Origin: Macrophomina tecta
Taxonomy: Eukaryota; Ascomycota; Dothideomycetes; Botryosphaeriales; Botryosphaeriaceae
Assembly (NCBI GenBank): GCA_024180945.1
Contig: JAKSGN010000043.1
Coordinates: 2,418,001-2,482,000, forward strand
DNA: 64,000 nt
Direction: 5' to 3'
The notes below the pieces were generated by a model. The model did not search any database, was not told where the DNA came from, and worked only from the letters and a program-made list of their open reading frames with translations. The position numbers and the translations under genes are program-made. Numbering within the stretch: the first letter of the stretch is position 1; each line of letters starts with the position of its first letter. Positions 11,239-20,569 of this stretch are shown in pieces.

Positions 11239-14200
11239 GAATCCAATGCTTGATTCGCGTCCCGTTCTAACGGCGCGGCAGTTTTCCGTGTCGATGTCGT
11301 CTGGGAGTTTTAGGTTCGGACGAGGTTAGATTGGGGAATGTTGCCGGATTGGGAAAATGGTGTTGGTACGAGTGGGCCGGAGTTGAGCGAGAGGGAAGAG
11401 GCAGAGGGCGGGGGCGTCGGTCGATCGGCCACCTTGTTGCTTGGCGCTTTCGGACCGGTTTAGGGTTTGCTGCTTGGGGCTAGTGGGAGCGAGGATTTCC
11501 TGGGTGACGGTGGAGTTGCTTTTGCGCTTCGCAGCCGGACGTTGCACGGGACGCGGCGGTGTAGATCATGGGCTTTTGGGAATGCGATGATTTCTCTGGT
11601 GGCAGCGCTGGACTTCGGGGCGCAGGTGGTCGTGCCACCGCCGGAAGACGCTGGTGGGCAAGTGCAGAAGTCGTTGCCGGCTTGGTCTGACCTGACAAAC
11701 GAGCTCCGCCCAATATCATCGCCCTTTGTCAGATCCCCTGTCCCGTTTCAACAAAGAACCCGGCACTTCCTCCTGCATCGGCAATTTCCCCCCTCCAGCG
11801 TGTCAGACCGGCGAGAGCTGAGACACGCAGCCATGCAGAAGGAGCAGCCCGCATCGATCCGCCGCTGACCCGCGGGACGGCCCACGAACAGGTCCGCCTC
11901 GTTTCCCGTCAGCACCAATGCCTCCCGCGCATGATTCTCTGATGTCCAAGGGGCAGCGAGCGCGCGAGCCCGCGTCAAGGCCAGGCTGGCTCCTCTGAAA
12001 GTCCGTCAGTATTCACTGCCGCCGTTTTCTCTGGTCTCCGTGGATCTGGCCCCGGCAGCCAAGGACCTTCCACTCCACGCGCGCCAACATCAGGACAACT
12101 TCGCCAGCCAGCTCCGAGAAATAGCATCCTCCTGCGCAGAGGGAAAGCATAAGCGCGCAGACAAGCGGTCCCGGCGCTGCGGTCCTACCGCGCCGCAGAC
12201 AGGTTTTTGGCCGAACTGCAAGCGCGGTGCATGCCTCCGGGGAGCTTACTCGTACGGCCGCAGTCGAGGGCAGTCCTGTCTCCACCGGCGACTCCGCAGC
12301 ATGCCGCACGCACACAAGAGGGCCTCGCGCTGCATTTCTCAATGCGGTAAATGGACTTTTCAGACGTTGGAAGTTGTTTGCTGCCGTCATGCGTCCGTTT
12401 CCTTTAGGCTTAGTGTACGTCGCCAGGGCTCGCGTGGCTGCTGTTGTCGCTTGAGGCGGTGAATTGATGGCTTTTCGTCGACGTGTTGGCCTGCTTCGTT
12501 ACTTCGGCGACGCTGGATGTGAAAGGCTTTTCGTGCGTCTTAACCCTCCATTTATACGGCGGCGCTGGTAGCACACTGGGGCCGAGCACCGCGAGCGCCT
12601 GCCGTTCAGAATGCAGATTCGACAGCTTCAATCCAACGCTTCATTTATCTGGCCTAAGGCAATTCTGGAGTCATCCTATGGCATCGCAGAACCGCATCCT
12701 CGACGCTGACGCCTAACGTGATGCCGCGTGCGCGAACGCACCAATCAAGACTCAACATTCAGGGCCCTACGTAGCTTTCGGCGCGACGGAGCTACTCAGT
12801 GCGAGGCATTAGCACGTCAGGCTCGTCTCGAAGCATCTCGCGTACTCGTAAAGAGCTGTCGGAAAAAGTATAGCCATTCGGAAACCTCTCATCCATTTGC
12901 CGCTTAGGGTATAGCAGCCATAAAGTTAATACTGGAGCCTTCAGGCCCATATCGCTGAAATGGTGTTGCTGTCATTAGCGGGCCGCCCGCGCCCTTCTCG
13001 CTACCAGAGCTCCGCCGGCCATGGCGGAGCATGCCGACCGGCACGATTCCGTGCGCGGTAGGTTTAGCCCGGAGCGGAAGCGATGGGACGCCGTACATTC
13101 GGACCGGACTGTTAGCCCGCTGACTGTGACGTCTTCGCTCGGAGTCGCCGATGAGGTAGGTGGTTGGGCGGACGTGGAAAAGGCAGCTTCGGTTGCGCTA
13201 CCTCGGGGATTCGTGAGCTGCAGGTGTGGCAGCTGATATGATAGCTTGTATTGTGATATATACCATGCGTCCTGCCGGACGCTTGGCCATCCGTTCTTTG
13301 CCAATTTCGCCCTTTGAACCCGACCCGCAGGGAAGATCAGGAAAAGCAGGAGCCATATACTGTGGCACGGAGCTTGTGACTTTTCCAGTGAGCGGCGATC
13401 AAGGAAGGAAAGGAGGGAGAATGGAAGTGTGCTGCCACCGGGAGTGAACGAAGGTTCTTGGTCTCCGTTTGCCAAGCAGAGTGTAGTCAATTACCACCGG
13501 AGAAGCAGGGCCTCTAACTTGTGGGCATGCGAGCTGATTCTGCCTGTCCTATACGCTCATCTGTCCGTCGAACGGCAGATCTTCCCAGACCTTGTGATAT
13601 ATATGTCTGTGTGTCGCGGCATTCAAGGTGCTCTGCTGTTGGAAGATGGTCATGGTGTGATCATGCTTACTCAATAACGCTGAAGGTGTGTAACACATGC
13701 AATCGGTACTATTTTCTGCCAATATTTCAGTCACTATTCCGTGAAATTTTCCGGAATGATAAGCTCCATGGCCGGAGTATCCATTCCTCTCTCGCAGGAA
13801 CCTACTGTGGAACCTACTGTGGAGGTAGACGAACCCTCGCCGAAGCAGTAAATCCAATGAGATCTGTACGCGGAGGAGCTTGTCCAAGGAAAACTACAGG
13901 GTTCTCCACATGCTTAGTACGGATTGCTTTCGACAGGCCCACCTGCCATGTTTGCTCGATTCACACAAACGTTGCTGCCTCAAAGTGTACACAAGGTCCA
14001 TGACCATACTTTCCATATCACCAGAAAGGGAACAAAGGGTCCAATCACACGCCTACACTGTTGCCTAAAACGCCAGTCACATGCTGCGCTTTGACTAATC
14101 CCGTGCCCGCACGGACGCCAGGCCCCGTGCAACGACCCAAACTGCTATCACCTCTAGCTATATAAACCCCTCTGCCCTTCTCCACAGCACAGCCTTCTTC

Positions 14201-15164
14201 CTTTCCTCTTCATACTTACCTTCTCGGGGTTGCCTGTGATCAATAAGACAGGAACCTGCCCATCACCCTGCATCGCACAGCGCGGCGGCTGGCTGGCATG
14301 TAATCTCTTCGGAGCTTACACCACGGGGCAATTTTTGATGGCTTTCCACTGAAGAAAAGCACTCCCTGGCTTCGCCTTTCCTTACAATCGCTTGCTTCGG
14401 TTTCTTTCACTTTCGTTGATGTTTGGGCCCTTGCGGCATACTTCGAGGAAGGTTCACTTGCGATGTCAGGTTTGGCTGTGCTGCCTTACGCTGACTCACT
14501 TACTCGTAACTGAGGAAGAAGCATCCAGCAAAAAAAGATATTGTCACTTCCGGCTCGCCCTTCGCTGAGGATCCTGGTATCAGAAGCGCGCTCTCAAACT
14601 GCACGTGGAATCAGCACGGGTTCCTGTCGCGAGGTCCGCTTCTTGTCTGTTAGAGTCTAGCACTAACGGCTGCCCACCTGTGAACGAATATTGTAGGCGG
14701 ACAGATTGCTTAGAGTGCCATGCTGCTATCATACACCGGCGGTGCCCGTTCCTGAAGCGACGATCCTTCAAGTCCGGCAGGCGACTTTCCCTTGTGGCTT
14801 CCGGAATGGAGCCGCTAGGATGCATGGGTTCGTTGTTCCCGCGGTTCAGCATCGTTTGGTTCTTCCCATCATTATCACCATCACCATGGAAGCAGGACGA
14901 TTCTCGCCTGTACTGGCAATGCCATGCTTCACCAAAAGCAAATTCCGATCCCCCTTGATAGAGAGCGGTGGCGGGAGCAAAGAAGAGGCGAGTGATGTGC
15001 CATGAGATTCTGCTGATGCCAGAAATCGGCAGGCACCAACTGACTTTGCCGGTACCTTTCAGCATTACAACAATGTCGCAGCGCCCATCGAAGCCGAGTT
15101 CCAAGAGAAAAAAGAAATAAAAAGACTCGGCCACACTCCCCACACGCCTCCACACCCTCCTCCC
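11239..15164. other. 3.9-kb gene-poor stretch
   Basis: No gene I can support. A Pro/Ser/Lys-rich minus-strand stretch at 11326-11719 has two plausible frames (one containing AAKRKSNSTVTQEILAPTSP) and might be 5' exons of the small gene, but I could not find a splice solution joining them. A tandem 13-base duplication (GGAACCTACTGTG twice) lies near 13798-13823. A TATATAAA element stands at 14159-14166 (plus) without a convincing downstream frame. Other open frames (12013-12390, 12975-13490, 14580-15155, all minus) look random. Confidence 0.5.
14159..14166 (+). promoter_or_regulatory. TATA-box-like element, orphan
   Basis: TATATAAA is followed by a pyrimidine-rich stretch (CCCCTCTGCCCTTCTCC, then CTTCTTCCTTTCC), as in fungal core promoters. 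No clear coding frame follows on the plus strand within several hundred bases, so it may drive a non-coding transcript or be fortuitous. Confidence 0.25.
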
Positions 15165-17188
15165 TCACGCTCGCCTCTCCACAAACCTCAACCCCAACCT
15201 CGGCACGCCCATCGTAAAGTGATCCTTCACACCCTCCACCCACGCCTCCAATCCCCCCTCATCTTCCTCCGCCCACCCCACCTCGAACCCTGCCACCACC
15301 CTCGCCACACAACTGCGCATCTCCATCATCGCCAACCCCCTGCCAGGGCAAGCATACTGCCCCATCAAAAACGGCATGAACGCATTCCTATTCGCCACCA
15401 GCTCCGGCGCCGTCGTCCAGCGCTCCGGCCGGAAAGCGTGCGGGTCGGCGAAGTTGCGGGGGTCGCGCATGACGGCCGTCGGGGGGAGGGAGATGATGGT
15501 ATGAGGGGGGATGAAGGTCGGAAGGCGGGGGTTGGAAGGTGTGGTGGCGCTGGCGCGCGGGATCAGCAGCCCTTCCGCAGGCGCGACGCGCGACGACGCC
15601 CAGGTGACGGGCGGGTGCAGGCGGAGGACCTCGTGGATGGTCGCGTCGAGCAGCGGCAGCGGGCGCAGGGGCGAGAACGTGTGTGCTGTGAGCGCCGCGG
15701 CGGCTTCGTCGCGGAGGAGGGCAGTGTGGCCGGGGTAAGTGGCCAGGTAGGCGAAGATGGTGGTGAGCGCCCCGGCGGCCGTGTCGCTGGATGTGGTGTG
15801 GCAGGTTAGTCGATGGGGGAAAGGGTGGAGGGGATGGGTCGATGGGGCGCACCTTCCGGCGCCGATGATGAGGCGCGATTCGGCGTGGAGGAGGGTGCGG
15901 CCGGCGGCGTCATCGTGGGTGTGCTTCATGAGGTGGCCCATAATGTCTGGTTGTGGGTTCTTCATCTGCTGGGCTCGCTTACTAGTTTAGTGGAGGAGGA
16001 GGAGGAGGAGGAGGAGGAGGAAGGAGGAAAACTAGGCTTTTAGTAAGGTGCGGCATACCTTCTTCCTCAGCTCCACTTTCGCTGCAGACCAGTCGTTTAG
16101 CCTTTTCATCGGCCCGGGGATCATAGAGCAGACTTCTAAGATCTTGATGATCCACGGTGTGTGGACGAACAGCGCAATCATGTCTAGACTGTCGTGGATG
16201 CTCTTGAAGATACTCTCATCTTGGGCTGTAGTCTTGCCAGTGAGGTAGCCCATGGGCTGGCCAAAGGCCAGCGTGCACATTATGTCGAAGCTGTAGCGCT
16301 GAACCAACTCGTTGAAGACCACGGGCGTACCTTTTCGACTATTCTGCGCAAGAACTGACAGGAGCTCGTCGGTGGCAGCTTCGATCCTGGGAACGAAGTC
16401 TGCCAATGCGAACTAAAGGGCGGTCAATGGTAGCTATATCAAAGACGTTGAGAGGAAGATCCACCTTGAAGCCACTGTCCCATACACGGCGTCTTTGCCT
16501 GTGAAACTGCTTATCCAGCGTGGTATGGACGGACTGTTCCAATGAGCCATAGAATGGGCCTCTGCTCGTGGTGGCCGAGGGGCCAAGGATTGGGAGAATT
16601 GCTTCCGGGTCGGCGATTGATAGCTCGCGTGGGCCTGGGAAGATATCAGTCGCTGAGGATCTGGGCATTCCGTCCCTTGCCTCTCCACTCACCGACTCTC
16701 ACGTAGTCTCCGTACTTGGTGTGAAGTTCTTGATTGAATTTGTACCATTGACCCTGTGTCTTTGCAGCTTGCTTCACCGCCCAAAATTTGGAAAGTCTTG
16801 CGGCAAATGGGCCGGGGAACCTTTTCAGCGGGTGGAACACAGCGCGATGGACGACAGTGCTGAGGCAGAGCCCGGTTAGGAAGCTTGAGAACTGAATGGT
16901 TGCAACTCTGTACGAAGCATGTGCGTAGGAAGAGAAGTTGAGAGCCTGGACGAGAGCGAGATACAGCAATACCGATGCGCTGGCAACTTGTAGCGGATAC
17001 TTGTCAAGCTCAAAGCGTCTGAAGAGGCCTTGGTGGGTGAAGACGCCGCCTATGAAGGGCAGCACTGCGCAAATACTGTATACGGAGTTGGTAATGGCCT
17101 CCATGATGGCCAAGACTGCCCTGAAGTCCGGGTCGCGAGAGGTTGCGCTTCTCGCATCGCCATCGGCGGGGAATCTACGCGCCAACAT
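15165..17188 (-). CDS. Cytochrome P450 monooxygenase
   Basis: Membrane-anchored haem monooxygenase, substrate unknown. Five exons (17188-16693, 16634-16465, 16412-16059, 15965-15853, 15786-15165) give 584 residues. The N-terminus has two or three hydrophobic segments (about residues 28-120), then the hinge FHPLKRFPGPFAARLSKFW. The I-helix motif is split by intron 4 and reads IIGAGSDTAAGAL after splicing. The ExxR helix is IHEVLRLHPP, the PERF-like motif is PERW, and the haem loop is FLMGQYACPGRGLA with Cys near residue 524. All hallmark residues are intact, so it is probably functional. Architecture resembles the microsomal fungal P450s with a long hydrophobic N-terminus near the CYP67/benzoate-hydroxylase-like clans; the family number is not determinable here. 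It stands alone, without a biosynthetic backbone gene nearby. Confidence 0.9.
15992..16020 (+). repeat. (GGA)n microsatellite inside P450 intron 3
   Basis: Nearly ten GGA units on the plus strand lie in the intron between exons 3 and 4 of the P450 (on the coding strand a TCC pyrimidine tract). It could act as the polypyrimidine tract for the downstream acceptor CCCAGCAG. Confidence 0.85.
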
Positions 17189-18765
17189 CCTTATCGTGAA
17201 TCCTTAGCCCTCGCTACTAGGGTCTGACGATAACGGTTAGCAGTTGTTGATTTTGGCTAATTTGTCTGCTCTTGGTGGAAAGTCTTCGACGCCTTTGAGC
17301 CTACTAAACTGCTGACTTAAATGGTGAAGAACGGGTTTCCTAAAAAAAAAAAAAAAAAAGAAAAAGACGCGGGGGGCCAAGGGGTCTCAGCGTGCAGGCC
17401 TGCTTCGCCGATGTAGCAATACATAGTGAAATGCAAGTGAAATGCCTGAACTAGTGACCAAGTGCATCATCGATGACGTGTTACGCATATCAATGAATGA
17501 AGTGCTCACAAAGTAAACAGTAGCATCCTGAAGCACCACGACGATATCCCATTCACATTTGCTTTTTCCTCAGCTGGCGCATGTAGTTCAAGCATGTCAG
17601 CGAATAGCCGAACGGGGCAGCGTACGCCATGGCAACAAGGCAGCAAATGAAGTGAAGGTCCGAAGTGAGCATGATAGTGAATCCACCCTGGCGGTACCAA
17701 TGGAGAGATGCAGAAAACGAGATACCTTGTTCGGGATAAGAGCTTGCCGGATTACTGTATACCAGCTTAATAAGCGTATGCATCGGGACTTCGAAGGGAG
17801 AGTGGAAGCTTCGTCAGGCTAACACAGAGGTATTGGTATCCCTCGCCATGATAATACAATGCCAGAGACGAATGGTAAGAGCTTTCCTTGCTTGGCTCAG
17901 ATGGCGAGCACGCACGGTTTAGCCATCGATGTAACCTTCGTTTTCGATCAGGTAGTTTCTTGACTGTTTGGACGCCATGGTGAGCTTTGTGACGTCTTAA
18001 AGGGAAATTGGCTGCCTAGATTCTGCACTCAGCCTCGTGTGAATCATGGTTAGTGAAACAGTAAGCAAAGAGTAAACTTGGTATTGTCGAATTGCCAAAG
18101 GTTTTCTCTAAAACTTGGATAACGTCAACATGGTATGTGGTGGAAATCGTCATAGATACGAATCAACGTGAAGTAGCACGACGTCCTGCTAGGCTTGGCG
18201 GTGCTAGATGGCCAGTCGCCGGGGCCTGTACGACCAGATCTTGCTTTTTGCCACTGTGCAACAGAGTGGTCCGCATGACACCGTGCCAACAAGATGAACG
18301 ATTCAGATGTATAAACCCGGACGCTTACAAAGATGGGCGTCGACCTATCACAACATGCCGCTACCGTGCAGAGTTCAAGCATTCTCTTGAATGGAAGTGT
18401 TGGAAGACGTAATGGCAACCTTATCCAAACAAATCTCAAGACTGCTCTCAATAGATTTACGCTTTTGATTACAGGAATGCTGGTGCCAATCTCGTACGTG
18501 ATAACGTAATTTCGAGGTGTGAACACGGTAGGGGGCCTGTTTGCTTAGTGATACCCGAAGACCGGCGTGCACGTCATAGCAAGGCTACAGGGCAATATTA
18601 TCTTGTCGTAGACCACAAACCCACCGTTTCAATCGCTTCTCAAGGGCAGATAGCAGTTCGCACGTAGCATAAATGTCGGGTGTGAAGGCTCCGAGGGCAA
18701 TTCTGACAATCGATCTCATTGGCCTTGCAGACGGAACTCGCAGGGTCTGTTCGAGTTGAACAAGA
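17189..18765. other. Intergenic upstream of the P450, no gene seen
   Basis: About 1.6 kb. It contains an 18-base A run at 17342-17359 (T-rich on the P450 coding strand, about 155 bases upstream of its ATG), probably a nucleosome-depleting promoter element. Open frames are short and unconvincing. Confidence 0.55.
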
Positions 18766-19453
18766 TCATGTCTCAGTCATCATGCTGATCGTTTTGTTCC
18801 TCCCTTGAACGACGAGCTGGACGAGACCACCAGCCTCCTTGATCTTGCGCTCGACCTCGGCCCTGGCGTAGCGAGCCTTGGCGATGATAGGAAAATTTGG
18901 GGGGGCAGCCCTTGCCGAGGAGTCTGGTGTAGCCAAAGCTGAGAATACCGACGACAGGAGCCTCCTCGGTAGACTTGGCGTCAACGTTCTCCTGGCGCCT
19001 CCCCTCAGTGACGAGAGTGCAGAGTTGAAGTTGGTGAGCGGCGCGGCCATTGAACATCGATTTGAAAACCCTGCCTTGCCGAGGTTAAGGACGGGCTTCC
19101 AGAACTGCTGCTGGGTCTTGTGGAAGCACCTCATGCCGACCTTTCCGACTTTAGAAGATGAAGGTTTCTGCCTTTTGACGAGAAGCGGTTTACTGACATT
19201 AGCCAGGATGATACTAGTCCATGTTGGCCCTGTGGTGATGCTTCAAAATATCAGCCAAAGCATTCTCTACGATACAGAGGGCGCCATCGCAGTCAAGGGA
19301 AGGAGCAGGGTCTTGGATTAGGGCACGATGGCCACGTACCTGACCTCCAGCAAGACCACGATCACCGGGGTGCTTGCAATGCTTGCCGATGCGACCGTAG
19401 CTGGCAGAAACATGGCCACGGTGCTTTCTGGTGTTCGTGAGGCGAGGAGGCAT
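18766..19453 (-). pseudogene. Decayed copy of 60S ribosomal protein uL15 (yeast L28 / mammalian L27a)
   Basis: The start is recognisable: [18 protein letters not shown], then GLAGGQ, a GTACGT intron, and HHHRANMD. After that the frame meets TAG where family members have Lys (MDKYHPG) and TAA where they have Tyr (HPGYFGK). The remainder appears in pieces: KVGMRCFHKTQQQFWKPVLN in one frame, LCTLVTEGRRQENV up to GYTRLLGKG in a second, and KARYARAEVERKIKEAGGLV back in the first. The natural stop is lost and the frame runs on for about a dozen residues. Three intron remnants remain, with acceptors AAG, AAG and CAA and one donor GC. Gly-to-Ser, Arg-to-Cys and Gly-to-Asp changes in exon 1 are C-to-T/G-to-A type. 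Retained introns mean a DNA-level duplicate, not a retrocopy. An intact gene must exist elsewhere because uL15 is essential. Confidence 0.85.
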
Positions 19454-19553
19454 GGTGTTTGTTGCACAGGGTCGTCACTGTGTAAGGTTTGATGCGTTAG
19501 CTTACTTAGTCAGTGCATCTTCTACCAGACTTACACCGCCCTGCACTCACCCG

Positions 19554-20180
19554 TCACGCTCCGAGTTCATCGATTTCATCTTCTTGGGCTGGAAACCGTC
19601 GTGGGTTTCTCTGCCTCTGCTTCCTTACTTCCCGGTGGCTGTGAGACGTGGCGATCAGACCCCGAAGGTCTGCGATCTCATCGAGCTCTCGATGCGCGAT
19701 TCTGATATGGCAATTTTGCGGCCATTCTCCAGTCGCAGCCAGAGACTCGACAAATGCAGGGCTCCGATGCTTTCCCGCCTCGCAGAAGCAGCCCACGAGG
19801 AAGACATTCGCGCGACGTTCGCCGTCTTCTCCAGCAGCTTGAGGATGTGAATGGCCGGTGGCCGCCGATTGCTGGTCAGCCTCGAACCCAGCCATTGCTT
19901 CCTTGATTGTTGTTCGCGCGCGGCCAAGCTCGGCCTGGAAGAGCGGGTCCTTTTCAAGCTCCTTCCGAAGAGTGGCATGCTTGCCGGTCATGCTTTTGCG
20001 GAGAGCGCGAGAGGGATTCGGCACAGAACGGAGATCAAACTTTAGGGCTGGCTTGGGATGCAATGGCGGGCTTCTGGCGTGGGAGACCAGACAGAGGAGC
20101 AATGGTTCCGAAGACATTCCGACGGATTGGGACTGCGGAGGCGGGCGCGTGTCGTTGGTGGTGCAGGGCATTGGTCTCAT
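19554..20180 (-). CDS. RapZ C-terminal-domain-like protein
   Basis: Single exon, 208 residues, starting MRPMPCTTNDTRPPP. A beta-strand LLLCLVSHARSPPL leads into FDLRSVPNPSRALR, a charged helix, then the core VGCFCEAGKHRSPAFVESLA and IRIAHREL. This order (DLR..NP, GC..GKHRS.A.VE.LA, HR[DE]L) is the signature of the domain found at the C-terminus of bacterial RapZ/YvcJ and in small stand-alone fungal proteins. In bacteria that domain binds small RNA or nucleotide-sugar ligands; the fungal role is not established. Residues 90-120 are low complexity. It lies divergent to the malic enzyme and just upstream of the uL15 pseudogene on the same strand. Identification of the domain is fairly firm, function open. 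Confidence 0.75.
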   Translation of the reverse strand: MRPMPCTTNDTRPPPQSQSVGMSSEPLLLCLVSHARSPPLHPKPALKFDLRSVPNPSRALRKSMTGKHATLRKELEKDPLFQAELGRARTTIKEAMAGFEADQQSAATGHSHPQAAGEDGERRANVFLVGCFCEAGKHRSPAFVESLAATGEWPQNCHIRIAHRELDEIADLRGLIATSHSHREVRKQRQRNPRRFPAQEDEIDELGA

Positions 20181-20569
20181 ATGTGCGATGGCGCATCTCG
20201 AGAGGGTGAGTCAGACGCAGCAGTGCTTGGATGGTGCTGACGATGGCAGCGCCGGGCGGGGTTGCCGGATCGGGGCCGGCCGGGCTGCCCCTCGCCCGGC
20301 CAAGCTTTTTGACGGCCAGAGCGGGGCAGAGCTTGTCTGCGAGATCGATGGACTTCTCGAGAGAAACAGAGGTCTGGACTGGCTCTCTGCCGGCAAGATA
20401 GAGGCGCGCTGCTGACTCGCGCGTCCGCCATCGGGATGAGGCTGTTACTACGTCATGGGGCCCGCCAGAGCTTCAGCAAACAAGCTCGTGGCCAACGCCA
20501 GCATCCGCCGTGTCTTGCCTATAAGCAAGCCTGGATCTAGCTCCTGCAGCCTCCACCCTCCCACTTCAG
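20181..20569. promoter_or_regulatory. Divergent promoter, RapZ-like / malic enzyme
   Basis: 389 bases between the two start codons, GC-rich, with a GCCCGGC-rich patch near 20255-20300. No clear TATA box. Assigned by position only. Confidence 0.45.

Noticed and set aside
11326..11719. Minus-strand Pro/Ser/Lys-rich frames that could be extra 5' exons of the small gene
   Set aside because: Composition is suggestive, but no donor/acceptor pair joins them in frame to the exon starting at 11222.
12975..13490. Minus-strand frame of 171 codons
   Set aside because: Residue composition looks random and no domain or splice context supports it.
13798..13823. Tandem GGAACCTACTGTG duplication as part of a larger repeat
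   Set aside because: Only two copies; no extension into a minisatellite or terminal repeat was found.
14580..15155. Minus-strand frame of 191 codons beyond the P450 3' end
   Set aside because: Erratic composition, no homology signal I can recognise; probably P450 3' flank.
18720..18775. tRNA-like B-box resemblance (GTCTGTTCGAGTTG)
   Set aside because: No matching A box or cloverleaf stems around it.
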